Assembly: GCA_001800285.1 (NCBI GenBank)
Contig: MGVC01000044.1
Location: forward strand, 1 to 55,559
Direction: 5' to 3'
DNA from: Elusimicrobia bacterium RIFOXYA2_FULL_39_19
GTDB lineage: Bacteria > Elusimicrobiota > Endomicrobiia > CG1-02-37-114 > XYA2-FULL-39-19
Length of the DNA: 55,559 bases
Within the stretch, counting starts at the first letter, position 1, and each line of letters starts with the position of its first letter. Shown piece after piece: positions 43,531 to 52,374 of the stretch. The position numbers and the translations under genes are program-made. The notes below the pieces were generated by a model. The model saw only the letters and a program-made list of their open reading frames with translations, was not told the DNA's origin and did not search any database.

Positions 43531-44733
43531 ATGAAATTCTTAGATACACTAATCATTGCAATTGCAAGTCTAAAATCGAACATAATGCGCTCATTTTTAA
43601 CCATGCTGGGCGTTATTATTGGCGTTATGGCGATAGTCCTGCTTGTATCCGTTATCACAGGCACAAAAGCGCAAATTGAAGGTGAAATTGAATCCATGGG
43701 CGCAAATATGTTCTATATTTACCCCGGAAATTATGAGTTTCAAAGCGGCCCTCCTGGAGTTTATACTGTAAACAAACTCAGAAGAAGGCACATAGAAATG
43801 CTTGAAACCCGTTCAAGTTTCGGAGCTATGGTATGCGCAGAGTATGACATTATGGGGCTAATCGCAAAATATAAAAGAGAAAGCAGAGTAATTGGATTTT
43901 TAGCCGGTGTAGATGCTAATATGCCGGAAGTTTATAACTGGCCTGTTGATTATGGCCGGTTTTTCAGGCAGGAAGAAGTAGATTCTGCCCGCAGAGTAAC
44001 GGTAATAGGTGAAACTGTAATAAAAAATATTTTCAAAGGTTCAAACCCAATAGGCAAATATCTCACTCTGAAAGGTGAAAAATTTAAGGTAGTAGGCGTT
44101 TTAAAATCTAAAGGCAAAATGATGGAAATGGATATGGACAACAGCGTTATTATTCCGATAACCAGCGCCCATAACCTTGCCGGTATTTCGGAAATAATGC
44201 AGATAACAGTAAAAATCCCGGACCCAAAAAATATGGACAAAGCCATTTTAGAATCAAAACGCATCCTGGGCAATGAGCTTGATAAAAAAGAATTTTCAAT
44301 AATCACCCAGGACCAAATGTTATCCGCCTTCAATAAATTCACCAGTGTTTTAAGTTTGGTTACCGGCGCTATTGCAGGAATTTCTTTATTTGTAGGGGGC
44401 ATAGGCATAATGAATATTATGCTGGTAACCGTAACAGAAAGGACAAAAGAAATAGGCATCAGAAAATCCGTAGGAGCTTCTTTTTCAAACATACTATCTC
44501 AATTCATCACTGAATCAATATTTATCGCTGTTGCCGGAGGAGTGTTAGGAATACTATTTTCAATCCTGATAATTTTTATGATAGCTCCTTTTGTGCCGTT
44601 TCCTTTGAAAGCATCCAATGCTTCAATAATTATTGCATTCGTCTTTTCAACAGTAGTAGGTGTATCCTCTGGCACCTATCCTGCCTACAAAGCCGCCAAA
44701 ACCGACCCAATCTATGCCCTGAGATATGAATAA
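43531..44733 (+). CDS. MacB-type ABC permease (second copy)
   Basis: The 400-residue protein has the same layout as the preceding permease and shares long stretches with it (IMRSFLTMLGVIIGVMAIVLLVSVITG, GGIGIMNIMLVTVTERTKEIGIRKSVGA). The periplasmic domains differ more. The tandem pair with a single ATPase suggests a heterodimeric transporter or two alternative ones. Confidence 0.93.
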   Translation: MKFLDTLIIAIASLKSNIMRSFLTMLGVIIGVMAIVLLVSVITGTKAQIEGEIESMGANMFYIYPGNYEFQSGPPGVYTVNKLRRRHIEMLETRSSFGAMVCAEYDIMGLIAKYKRESRVIGFLAGVDANMPEVYNWPVDYGRFFRQEEVDSARRVTVIGETVIKNIFKGSNPIGKYLTLKGEKFKVVGVLKSKGKMMEMDMDNSVIIPITSAHNLAGISEIMQITVKIPDPKNMDKAILESKRILGNELDKKEFSIITQDQMLSAFNKFTSVLSLVTGAIAGISLFVGGIGIMNIMLVTVTERTKEIGIRKSVGASFSNILSQFITESIFIAVAGGVLGILFSILIIFMIAPFVPFPLKASNASIIIAFVFSTVVGVSSGTYPAYKAAKTDPIYALRYE

Positions 44734-44773
44734 TTCATCAAATTATGAACCATAAATCGTTAGTTGTTACCAT

Positions 44774-44967
44774 TTACCCGCTTTCGCAGAATGCCCCGAG
44801 TGTAAACTTAGGCGTGAATGCGTTGTAGGGTATCCCCTAAAGCTGCTTATGCAATGCGGCAAATAGCCGCGAATATTGCAGAAGCAGTTAGCGACAGGGG
44901 ATGTTCTTCGGCGGTTTTTGCCGAAGATGAAGCAGATGCTATGGGCGTAAGCCCATAGTGCTTCACT
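44774..44967 (+). repeat. 194-bp multi-hairpin element, copy 1
   Basis: This copy matches the reverse complement of 51917-52110 over all 194 bases, with about five differences and no gaps. Four of the five lie in one hairpin, which is intact in copy 2 and broken here. The element contains CTATGGGC and CTTCGGC hairpins and others, has no coding potential, and lacks terminal inverted repeats. The 462-bp gap before smc (44734-45195) holds this copy, the DnaA-box-like sites and the smc promoter. Confidence 0.88.
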
Positions 44968-45030
44968 ACTTATGGTTTTGTTGTATATCTATATACTAAT
45001 TAAGCATATTTGTCTTGGCTTAAAAACCTC

Positions 45031-45048
45031 TTATCCACAATATCCACA
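45031..45048 (+). promoter_or_regulatory. Adjacent DnaA-box-like sites
   Basis: TTATCCACA (45031-45039) is a perfect DnaA-box consensus. The next nine bases, ATATCCACA (45040-45048), differ from it at one position. They lie about 40 bp upstream of the smc promoter. Confidence 0.4.
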
Positions 45049-45088
45049 AGGCACTTGTGTATAGCTTGGATAAAACCTTGCCTCTGTA

Positions 45089-45118
45089 TTGACAAATATT
45101 TACTAAATATGTTATATT
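45089..45118 (+). promoter_or_regulatory. Promoter of smc
   Basis: TTGACA at 45089-45094 is followed by TATATT at 45113-45118 (18-bp spacer). A GGAGG site before the ATG at 45196 completes the start region. Confidence 0.6.
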
Positions 45119-45195
45119 AGATAACAATAAATAACAAAACATGGAAAGCAGCTCTGTTATTGTATATTTCATAGTTTCTGGAGGTTGTTAATAAC

Positions 45196-48100
45196 ATGTA
45201 TTTAAAATCAGTGGAATTATGCGGCTTCAAATCCTTTGCAGATAAGACCCAACTTACCTTTGACAGACAAATATCAGCGGTTGTAGGCCCTAACGGATGC
45301 GGGAAATCAAACGTAGTAGATGCCATAAGATGGTGTCTTGGCGAACAAAGTGCGAACTCCCTGCGCTCACCGCATATGATGGGAGTTGTTTTTAATGGAT
45401 CCCAATCAAGAGCTCCTATGAACATTGCCGAAGCATCGCTTACTTTTGATAATTCAAGCAACATTTTACCCATAGATTATACCGAAGTTACTGTTACCAG
45501 GCGTTTGTTCCGTTCCGGGGAAAGTGAATACTATATTAATAAGGTCCAGTGCCGTTTAAAAGATATCCGTGACCTTTTTCTTGATACCGGCATAGGTAAA
45601 GAAGGCTACTCGATTTTTGAACAGGGAAAAGTAGAGCTTTTAACCAACGCCAAACCGGAAGACAGGCGTGCTTTTTTTGAAGAAGCGGCAGGAGTATCCA
45701 AATACAAAGTCCGCCGGGAAGAAACATTGCGCAAACTGGACAGAATTCACCAGGACATGAACCGCGTAAATGATATTATTAGCGTTATAAAAGAGCAGAT
45801 TAGCGCCCTGGAAAGCGCCGTACGTAAAGCAAAGCTTTACCAGAAACACCAGGATGAACTGCGCACATTGGAAATTGCTGACAGTACAAAGAAAATATTC
45901 CAGTTAGATACAGACCTTACCCCGCTTACCACTCAGATAGATGAATTAAATAAAACAAACCTGGAAAAAAACACCCAGCGTGACCAGCTGGAAGCAGAGC
46001 TGGCAAACATACAGGTAGAAAAATCCGTTCTTGACAAAGAACTGCAGGACGCCTACACAAAACTCAACCAGATTGACACAGAAATAGCCAAAACTGAAGA
46101 AAGAATCAGCGTTTCCCAGGTAAGAATTAAAGAATTTAAAGACCGTCAGGAAACCCTGAGAAACAACATTGCCAATTTTGAATCAACAAAAAAATCCATT
46201 GAAGACCAGATTAACATCATAAATGCAGAACTGCACAAGGCAGAAGAAACCGTAGCTGAACATATTAGAATCCACGACGAAAAAAAAGCAAACCATGAAG
46301 GCATAAAAAACAACATTTCTTCAAACCAGCTGGAACAGAGCAAAATAAACAGCCGCATATTCGAGCTCATTGAAAAAAGGAAAGTTATCAATAATGAGCT
46401 GGCTTCTATAAGTGATACCGTTTCCGCCACAAAAACCTCTATTCACGTGCAAAACCATGAATTAAAGAAAATACAATCTGAACAAGAAGAACTGGAAAAA
46501 ACTCTTACTGCCATGCAGGCACACAAAGATGAAATTACCCTTAGAGTTACTTCAGTAAAAACTGAATATGAAACCATAACAACACAAATACAGCAGTGCA
46601 AACAGGAAATAGAAATCCTGGCAACAGAAAAAGATGCCATGAGGGAACAGTTTTATTCTCTTAATTCCAGGATGGAAGCCTTGCGCGAAATCCAGCAGAA
46701 AGACCCTAAAATAAACACTGCACACCACATAGTTTCAAATAACTTTCACGGCATTCACTGCACAGTAAACAGCCTGTTGAATGTTTCAGAAATACACGCA
46801 GGACTGGTATCAAACCTGCTTTCTGACAAACTTAACTATCTGGTAGCCGATACGGTAACCGATGCAAAAAACGCCATTACATACCTTGAACAAAACAAAA
46901 AAGGCTGCGCCAGTTTCATAATCCTTGAAACTCTCCCTGACCTGCCGGAAACAAAAATGCTGGGCATATTTGGTTCAGAACGGCCCATAGCTTCCGTAGT
47001 ATCCTACGAACCGCAGTGGGATAAACTGTTTAGATTTTTATTCCACAACACTTACTTCTCAGGCACAACTATCCATCAGGATGCTATAATGCATGGCGGC
47101 GTTTCAGAAACCAGGCAGCTTAGCCCTGAACTTGAATGCAAAGCTATACAGGAACAGATTAACACTTTTAAAGTCAGAGAAACAACCTGTGAAGAACAAC
47201 TTAAACTCAAAGAAGCAGAGCTTGCAAACCTGCTTGAAAACCATAATATAAAAAATAATGAAGTACAACAGGCCACTTATGAAACCGCTTCCGCAGAAAA
47301 AGAGTTCACGGCCACTACAGAAAGGCTGAAACTCACGGATATGGAAGTTGAAACCATAAACTCAGATATCAAACGCCTTACAGAAGAAGAAATCAGGCTC
47401 GAAGGCAATGCCCCGGCGCTTAAAACAGAACTGGAAGAAGTGGAAAAAGGCATTAACTCGCTTCAGGCTGAGCTTTCCTTGATAGATAATGTTATACAGG
47501 AACTGCGCGAAAAAGAACACTCTGCCGGCACGGAATACACCGAAGCCGCCAAAAATTTATCCACCTATGAAGAACGCCTTAAGTCTTATAAACGTGAATA
47601 TGAAACCCTAACCTCCAACCTGAAGATCCAGGAAGACCAGCATACCCAGTCCGTAAACGAAATCCAGATGCTTGATGGCAAGGTTACTGAACAGGAAAAC
47701 ATTTTCACTAATGAATCAAAAAACATAGATACTATGTATGAAACCAGAAGAGATGCAGACAAAAAAATTGAAGACCTGCAGGCAAAGTACAATCAGATAT
47801 ACCTGAAAGTAGAGCACAAGCAGGGTCAGCTTTCCACTCTGCGCACTGAACTTAACGCCCTTAGCCAGCAAATCCATGAACTGCAGATAATACAGAAAAC
47901 CAAAGAAATAGAAAGACAGAACCTGGAAAAATCACTTATGGATTCCGGCATAGACTATAACTCTATTAAAGATAATTACCTTAACATTGAAGTAGACCCG
48001 GAAGAAATTACCCGGTTACGGCGCAGAATTGATTCCATGGGACCGGTAAATCTGACCGCCCAGGAACAGTATACTGACCTGGAAAAAAGATATACGTTCC

Positions 48101-48687
48101 TTACACAACAACAGCAGGACCTGTCAAAAGCAGAGGAAGATATCAGATCTGCTATCACCAAAATCAACACTTCAATTCAGCAGAGTTTCCACGAAACTTT
48201 TGATAAAGTGCGTGAAAACTTTAAACAGATATTTAACCAGCTTTTTGAAGGCGGGGAAGCTGACCTTTCGCTTACCGATGAAAACAATCTGCTGGAAAGC
48301 GGTATAGAAATTTTTGCCCAGCCTCAGGGCAAGAAACTTCAGAGCATTACATTGTTGTCCGGTGGAGAAAAAGCGCTTACGGCAATTGCATTGTTGTTCT
48401 CATTTTTCATGGTCAAACCTTCGCCAATCTGTATTCTTGATGAGGTGGATGCTCCTCTTGATGAATCCAATGTTACCAGGTTTATAAACATAATCAAAAC
48501 TTTTTCAAGCAAATCTCAGTTTTTAATGATAACGCACAACAAAAAATCCATGGAAGCAGCTGATATACTTTATGGTGTTACCATGGAAGAATACGGCATA
48601 TCAAACATCATTTCTATCCGCCTGAGTAAACAGGAAGTGCCTGGCCTGATTTCCGAGAAACTATCAGAAGAAACCGTAAAAGCCTGA
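45196..48687 (+). CDS. smc: Chromosome segregation ATPase SMC
   Basis: The 1163-residue protein folds into a long antiparallel coiled coil that compacts and segregates DNA. Walker A (GPNGCGKSNVVDAIRW) is near residue 32. Coiled coils follow (about 170-480 and 660-980). The hinge is at about 500-640 (FHGIHCTVNSLLNV…). The C-terminal ATPase half carries the signature LLSGGEKALTAIALLF at about 1054 and Walker B ICILDEVDAPLDE. Length and order are normal for SMC. It has its own promoter and DnaA-box-like sites upstream. Confidence 0.96.
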   Translation: MYLKSVELCGFKSFADKTQLTFDRQISAVVGPNGCGKSNVVDAIRWCLGEQSANSLRSPHMMGVVFNGSQSRAPMNIAEASLTFDNSSNILPIDYTEVTVTRRLFRSGESEYYINKVQCRLKDIRDLFLDTGIGKEGYSIFEQGKVELLTNAKPEDRRAFFEEAAGVSKYKVRREETLRKLDRIHQDMNRVNDIISVIKEQISALESAVRKAKLYQKHQDELRTLEIADSTKKIFQLDTDLTPLTTQIDELNKTNLEKNTQRDQLEAELANIQVEKSVLDKELQDAYTKLNQIDTEIAKTEERISVSQVRIKEFKDRQETLRNNIANFESTKKSIEDQINIINAELHKAEETVAEHIRIHDEKKANHEGIKNNISSNQLEQSKINSRIFELIEKRKVINNELASISDTVSATKTSIHVQNHELKKIQSEQEELEKTLTAMQAHKDEITLRVTSVKTEYETITTQIQQCKQEIEILATEKDAMREQFYSLNSRMEALREIQQKDPKINTAHHIVSNNFHGIHCTVNSLLNVSEIHAGLVSNLLSDKLNYLVADTVTDAKNAITYLEQNKKGCASFIILETLPDLPETKMLGIFGSERPIASVVSYEPQWDKLFRFLFHNTYFSGTTIHQDAIMHGGVSETRQLSPELECKAIQEQINTFKVRETTCEEQLKLKEAELANLLENHNIKNNEVQQATYETASAEKEFTATTERLKLTDMEVETINSDIKRLTEEEIRLEGNAPALKTELEEVEKGINSLQAELSLIDNVIQELREKEHSAGTEYTEAAKNLSTYEERLKSYKREYETLTSNLKIQEDQHTQSVNEIQMLDGKVTEQENIFTNESKNIDTMYETRRDADKKIEDLQAKYNQIYLKVEHKQGQLSTLRTELNALSQQIHELQIIQKTKEIERQNLEKSLMDSGIDYNSIKDNYLNIEVDPEEITRLRRRIDSMGPVNLTAQEQYTDLEKRYTFLTQQQQDLSKAEEDIRSAITKINTSIQQSFHETFDKVRENFKQIFNQLFEGGEADLSLTDENNLLESGIEIFAQPQGKKLQSITLLSGGEKALTAIALLFSFFMVKPSPICILDEVDAPLDESNVTRFINIIKTFSSKSQFLMITHNKKSMEAADILYGVTMEEYGISNIISIRLSKQEVPGLISEKLSEETVKA

Positions 48688-48692
48688 CATTG

Positions 48693-49430
48693 ATGAACAG
48701 AGCCTACATAGGAAAAATACCCGTAGATTTACTCTCCTGGGAAGAAATTCTTTCCCGGCTTCACGGGTTCGTAACAGAAAAAAACACTCCCCACCAAATT
48801 GTTACGCTGAATTCACTGATGTATAACTTTGCAGTTTCTGACACTGAGCTTGAAAAAGCAATAGCAAGCTCAAGCTTGGTGCTGCCGGATTCCGTAGGCA
48901 TTTCTTTTGCAAGTCGTCTCCTTTCAAAATCAAAAAACACATCCCGCAAACCCGGTATAGACCTGCTGCTGAAACTCTGTGCGCTGTCTCATGAGCACAA
49001 ATACCGGATATTTATACTCGGCAGCAGGCAGGAAGTAATAAGACAGACTGCAGAAAACCTTAAAAAACTATACCCAAACATGTTGTTAACGGGTTATCTT
49101 AACGGCTACTTTACCAATAATTTAGAAGTTATAGAAGCTATAAAACAGACAAGCCCGGATATTTTGTTTGTCGGGCTTGACGTGCCGCGGCAGGAAAAAT
49201 GGATATATGAAAACCTTCACACTCTAAAAGTTCCGGTAGTAATGGGCATTGGCGGCAGTTTTGATGTTATATCTGGAAAACTAAAAAGAGCTCCAAGACT
49301 CATGCAGGCTGTTGGCCTTGAATGGCTGTACCGGCTTATTCAGGAGCCCTGGCGTATTAACCGCATAAAAGACCTGCCTGTTTTCGCCATTAAGGCATTA
49401 AAAATAGTTCTGTCAGGAAACCACGGATAA
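48693..49430 (+). CDS. WecG/TagA/CpsF-family glycosyltransferase
   Basis: The 245-residue enzyme should transfer a sugar, often N-acetylmannosamine, to an undecaprenol-linked acceptor in cell-surface polymer synthesis. Family motifs are TLNSLMYNFAVSD, LVLPDSVGISFASRLL (usually PDGxG), GLDVPRQEKWI and GIGGSFDVISGKLKRAPRLMQAVGLEWLYRLIQEPWR. It starts within 6 bases of the smc stop; a TTG at 48690 is a possible alternative start. Confidence 0.92.
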   Translation: MNRAYIGKIPVDLLSWEEILSRLHGFVTEKNTPHQIVTLNSLMYNFAVSDTELEKAIASSSLVLPDSVGISFASRLLSKSKNTSRKPGIDLLLKLCALSHEHKYRIFILGSRQEVIRQTAENLKKLYPNMLLTGYLNGYFTNNLEVIEAIKQTSPDILFVGLDVPRQEKWIYENLHTLKVPVVMGIGGSFDVISGKLKRAPRLMQAVGLEWLYRLIQEPWRINRIKDLPVFAIKALKIVLSGNHG

Positions 49431-49442
49431 ATCAAATTCAAC

Positions 49443-50615
49443 ATGTCAAAAGTATCCATAATTAACTGTACTTCCTATGAATATGAAACACTCTCCAAGG
49501 CAATAGACAACCTTTTAGCTCCCTTGGGAGGAATGGCCGCCTGCATAAAACCCGGTGAAAAAATACTAATCAAACCCAACCTGCTGGGGACCAATGCTCC
49601 TGAAGAAGCTGTAACCACACATCCGGAAGTTTTAAGAAAAGTTATAAGACTGGTTAAACAACAGGGTGCTATACCCGTAATAGGAGATAACCCTGCGCTT
49701 TTAAACGTAGAAGAAACCTACAATAAAACCGGTATAAGCCGTATTGCTAAAGAAGAAAACACAGAGCTGATTTACTTTGCAAATTACTCAGTAAATGAAT
49801 ATCAGATAACTCATCCGGCTTTAAAAAAACTGCACCTTTCAAAATATGCCCTGGAAGTTGACGGAATTATTAACCTGCCGAAATTTAAAACTCACGGTTT
49901 GACACTGCTTACCATGGGAATAAAAAATCTTTACGGGCTGGTTCCCGGAATGACCAAGGTCGAATACCACAAAATTGCTCATACTCCCAGGTATTTCACT
50001 GATATGCTTTCTGAGCTGTACAAAATAGTAAAACCCAAGCTCCGGCTTACAATTATTGATGGTATTATTGGAATGGACGGCGAAGGCCCGCAGGAAGGCA
50101 GGGTGAGAAATTTCGATCTTTTAATGGCTGCTGCTGACACAGTGGCTCTTGATACCATAGGTTATGAACTGTTTGGCATTAATTCAGCCAATGTGCCTTT
50201 GATAATTCATTGCAAAAATAAAAATTTGGGGGAAACAAAGGTAAGCAAAATTGAAATTTATGACGGGGATATAAAACGGTTTAAAATACAAAATCCGTTA
50301 TTATCAAAAACCGGATTTACTTCTTTTATTCCTGAACCGCTGAAAGACCTGATTATCAGATTTTTCTGGGTTAAACCGAAAATTGACCGGTCAAAATGCA
50401 AGCTGTGTATGAAATGTGTTGAGATATGCCCAATGAAAACGATCTTAAAAAGCGGGAAGATTCTGGTAATTAAGTGGGATAAGTGCATCAGCTGTTTCTG
50501 CTGTACGGAAGTGTGTGTTCACAAAGCTATAGAAACAAAGGAAAGTTTAATTCAAACCAGCGCAAGAAAAACCATTCACCTGATAAAAAAAGTCTTCAGC
50601 AAATTATCAAAATAA
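49443..50615 (+). CDS. DUF362 protein with two [4Fe-4S] ferredoxin motifs
   Basis: The 390-residue protein has a DUF362 domain (about 1-290; KPGEKILIKPNLLGTNAPEEAVTTHPEVL, GIINLPKFKTHGLTLLTMGIKNLYG) and two C-terminal cluster motifs, CKLCMKCVEICPMKTI and CISCFCCTEVC. The role is probably redox; the partner is unknown. It ends 8 bp from the convergent − strand gene, with no clear terminator between them. Confidence 0.88.
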   Translation: MSKVSIINCTSYEYETLSKAIDNLLAPLGGMAACIKPGEKILIKPNLLGTNAPEEAVTTHPEVLRKVIRLVKQQGAIPVIGDNPALLNVEETYNKTGISRIAKEENTELIYFANYSVNEYQITHPALKKLHLSKYALEVDGIINLPKFKTHGLTLLTMGIKNLYGLVPGMTKVEYHKIAHTPRYFTDMLSELYKIVKPKLRLTIIDGIIGMDGEGPQEGRVRNFDLLMAAADTVALDTIGYELFGINSANVPLIIHCKNKNLGETKVSKIEIYDGDIKRFKIQNPLLSKTGFTSFIPEPLKDLIIRFFWVKPKIDRSKCKLCMKCVEICPMKTILKSGKILVIKWDKCISCFCCTEVCVHKAIETKESLIQTSARKTIHLIKKVFSKLSK

Positions 50616-50623
50616 AACCTGCA

Positions 50624-51586
50624 TTACACTTCGTTTTCAGTTAAATTATCGTAAAATTTTCTGAAATTCAGCTTATCCGGATTTTTATCATCCATATTCA
50701 TAAGCGTCATAGCCGCTTCAGGATGCCTGTTTAAAATACCACCTACCATATAGGGAATTGAATAACCCCATCTGATGTCTTTTTCCATGGGTAAAATTGT
50801 ATCGCTTATCACATCTAAAAGCGGGCGAATATCAAACTTCGGATTTTTTAGAAAACCAATTAACAGCTCCAGCGGGCAGTTGCCAGCGGCTCTGCCTAAA
50901 CCGTAAAGAGTTGCGTCAAGATAATTGGCTCCACGTATAATACCTGCTATGGTGTTTGCAAAACCCAGCTGCTGCTGATTGTGGCAGTGTACGCCTATTT
51001 CTTTGTTTTTCAGGTGTTTTTTGAACTTATCTACATAAAAATCCATATCTTCACTGTAAAGAGCACCGTAACTGTCAACTATATAACACGCCATGATTTT
51101 TGTTTCTTTTTCAATCTGATCCAAGGCCTCATCAAGCTCACGGTCAAGAGCTTTTGAAACGGACATAATGTTTATAGTTGTTTCATAACCTAATTTGTTT
51201 GCATTATTTACCAGTTTAATAGCTTTATCAATATCTTTCACATAAGTAGCTACACGTACAATATCTACCACGCTTTCTTTTTTCGGAAGTAAATCTTCAG
51301 CAAAGGCTTTGTGGGAATCCTGCATAACGGCAAGTTTGGTGCCTTTTGAGTCAATGCCTTCAGTGGCCTTGCGCAGACTTTCTTCATCGCAAAAGCGCCA
51401 TAAACCGTATTCATTTACTGAAAACATTTTTTTGCTGTTGCGGTACCCCAGCTCTACTATATCAACACCGGCATCGCAGACGGCTTTATAAACTTTTCTT
51501 ACAGCTTCCATGGAAAATTTTGAATTGTTCATCAATCCGCCGTCGCGTATGGTGCAATCTACTACTTTAATCTGTGGCCTGTACAT
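50624..51586 (-). CDS. DRE-TIM metallolyase (4-hydroxy-2-oxovalerate aldolase-like)
   Basis: This is the only − strand gene in the window. The 320-residue protein has the metal motif VVDCTIRDGG at residues 8-17, VELGYRNSK, VDSYGALYSEDMDF and GVHCHNQQQLGFAN with the HxH metal ligands, so it is a DRE-TIM (HMG-CoA lyase-like) enzyme. Relatives include 4-hydroxy-2-oxovalerate aldolase, and others act in polysaccharide or amino-acid pathways; the substrate here is unknown. An AAGGAGAC ribosome site and a promoter precede it on the − strand. Confidence 0.88.
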   Translation of the reverse strand: MYRPQIKVVDCTIRDGGLMNNSKFSMEAVRKVYKAVCDAGVDIVELGYRNSKKMFSVNEYGLWRFCDEESLRKATEGIDSKGTKLAVMQDSHKAFAEDLLPKKESVVDIVRVATYVKDIDKAIKLVNNANKLGYETTINIMSVSKALDRELDEALDQIEKETKIMACYIVDSYGALYSEDMDFYVDKFKKHLKNKEIGVHCHNQQQLGFANTIAGIIRGANYLDATLYGLGRAAGNCPLELLIGFLKNPKFDIRPLLDVISDTILPMEKDIRWGYSIPYMVGGILNRHPEAAMTLMNMDDKNPDKLNFRKFYDNLTENEV

Positions 51587-51619
51587 GTTTGTGTCTCCTT
51601 TTGTTTTTTGCGTTTTGAA

Positions 51620-51648
51620 ATTTTACTATATTAAAAGAATTATTTCAA
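51620..51648 (-). promoter_or_regulatory. Promoter of the aldolase gene (− strand)
   Basis: Read on the − strand, TTGAAA (51648-51643) and TAAAAT (51625-51620) are 17 bp apart. It is divergent from, and adjoins, the rib promoter. Confidence 0.5.
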
Positions 51649-51677
51649 TTGACTTTTTTGTTTTTTTTTCTTAATAT
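51649..51677 (+). promoter_or_regulatory. Promoter of the FMN riboswitch/rib operon
   Basis: TTGACT at 51649-51654 and TAATAT at 51672-51677 are 17 bp apart, placing the transcript start at the beginning of the riboswitch. Confidence 0.6.
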
Positions 51678-51683
51678 GTAAAC

Positions 51684-51815
51684 ACTTCGGGGCGAGGCGA
51701 AAACCCTCACCGGCGGTGACAGTCCGCTAACCCGCGAACTTCGCAAAACGAATTTCCGGGCCGAACAGGCGCAATTCCTGTACCGACGGTTATAGTCCGG
51801 ATGGAAGAAGGCAGT
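51684..51815 (+). ncRNA. FMN riboswitch (RFN element)
   Basis: Conserved RFN pieces appear in order: CTTCGGGGCGAGG, ACCGGCGGTGACAGTCCGC, CCCGCGAA, and the 3' part CCGACGGTTATAGTCCGGA followed by TGGAAGAAGG, which closes the P1 stem. It senses FMN and controls the riboflavin genes, here by transcription termination. Confidence 0.96.
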
Positions 51816-51834
51816 AAAAAGTAAAGAATGAAGA

Positions 51835-51868
51835 GTAAACAGTGAAGTGTTAATAGTATACTGTTTAC
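51835..51868 (+). promoter_or_regulatory. Hairpin between riboswitch and terminator (possible antiterminator part)
   Basis: GTAAACAGT (51835-51843) and ACTGTTTAC (51860-51868) pair exactly around a 16-base loop. It lies between the FMN aptamer and the terminator and may be part of the expression platform. Confidence 0.4.
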
Positions 51869-51876
51869 TAATATAC

Positions 51877-51904
51877 CCGAAGGATTATACCTTCGGTTTT
51901 TTTT
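51877..51904 (+). terminator. Rho-independent terminator of the FMN riboswitch
   Basis: CCGAAGG (51877-51883) pairs with CCTTCGG (51890-51896) around ATTATA, followed by eight T residues. It lies about 60 bases after the aptamer and some 470 bases before ribD. Confidence 0.88.
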
Positions 51905-51916
51905 ATATGCTGCTTA

Positions 51917-52110
51917 AGTGAAGCACTATGGGCTTACGCCCATAGCATCTGCTTCATCTTCGGCAAAAACCGCCGAAGAACATCCCCTGTCGCTAACCGC
52001 TTCTGCAATATTCGCGGCTATTTGCCGCATTGCATAAGCAGCTTTAGGGGATACCCTACAACGCATTCATCCCCGAGTTTACACTCGGGGCATTCTGCGA
52101 AAGCGGGTAA
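51917..52110 (+). repeat. 194-bp multi-hairpin element, copy 2 (inverted)
   Basis: This is the reverse complement of 44774-44967 with about five differences. Hairpins on this strand include CTATGGGC-TTAC-GCCCATAG (51926-51945), CTTCGGC/GCCGAAG, GCAAT/ATTGC enclosing GCGGC/GCCGC, TAGGG-GATA-CCCTA, and CCCCGAGT-TTAC-ACTCGGGG (52071-52090). It lies inside the rib leader, just after the terminator. The whole gene-free stretch 51587-52374 holds two divergent promoters, the riboswitch, the terminator, this element and a second possible promoter. Confidence 0.88.
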
Positions 52111-52173
52111 TTTGGCAAGACCATAAACCGACCAAAGGTTGTTTACTTAATAATTGAATTAATATTTTTCTTT

Positions 52174-52203
52174 TTGAAACGATTTTGTCACTCTTGTTAT
52201 GAT
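52174..52203 (+). promoter_or_regulatory. Possible second rib promoter downstream of the riboswitch terminator
   Basis: TTGAAA at 52174-52179 and TATGAT at 52198-52203 are 18 bp apart. Transcripts from here would escape FMN control. Two short hairpins follow (GCCGG/CCGGC at 52208-52224; GCGGT/ACCGC at 52257-52275). Confidence 0.35.
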
Positions 52204-52374
52204 TTTTGCCGGAAAATAACCGGCATCGGCTTATTAAACCTAAATTTTCAAAACTTGCGGTCAGAAATTAACCGCTTCAAACAATTGAAAATTTTTTGGT
52301 TTAACTTCGCCTAAAATCATAATTTCGTTCAAAATCATTTCATTTGCCTTATTAAACCATTAAAAACAAAATTT

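Noticed and set aside
43950-44492. Long − strand open frame inside the second MacB permease
   Set aside because: It is antisense to a clearly conserved gene and has no family features; the same applies to the other long antisense frames (e.g. 27728-28384, 15661-16230).
45031-45048. Replication origin
   Set aside because: Only two DnaA-box-like sites, and no dnaA, dnaN or box cluster around them.
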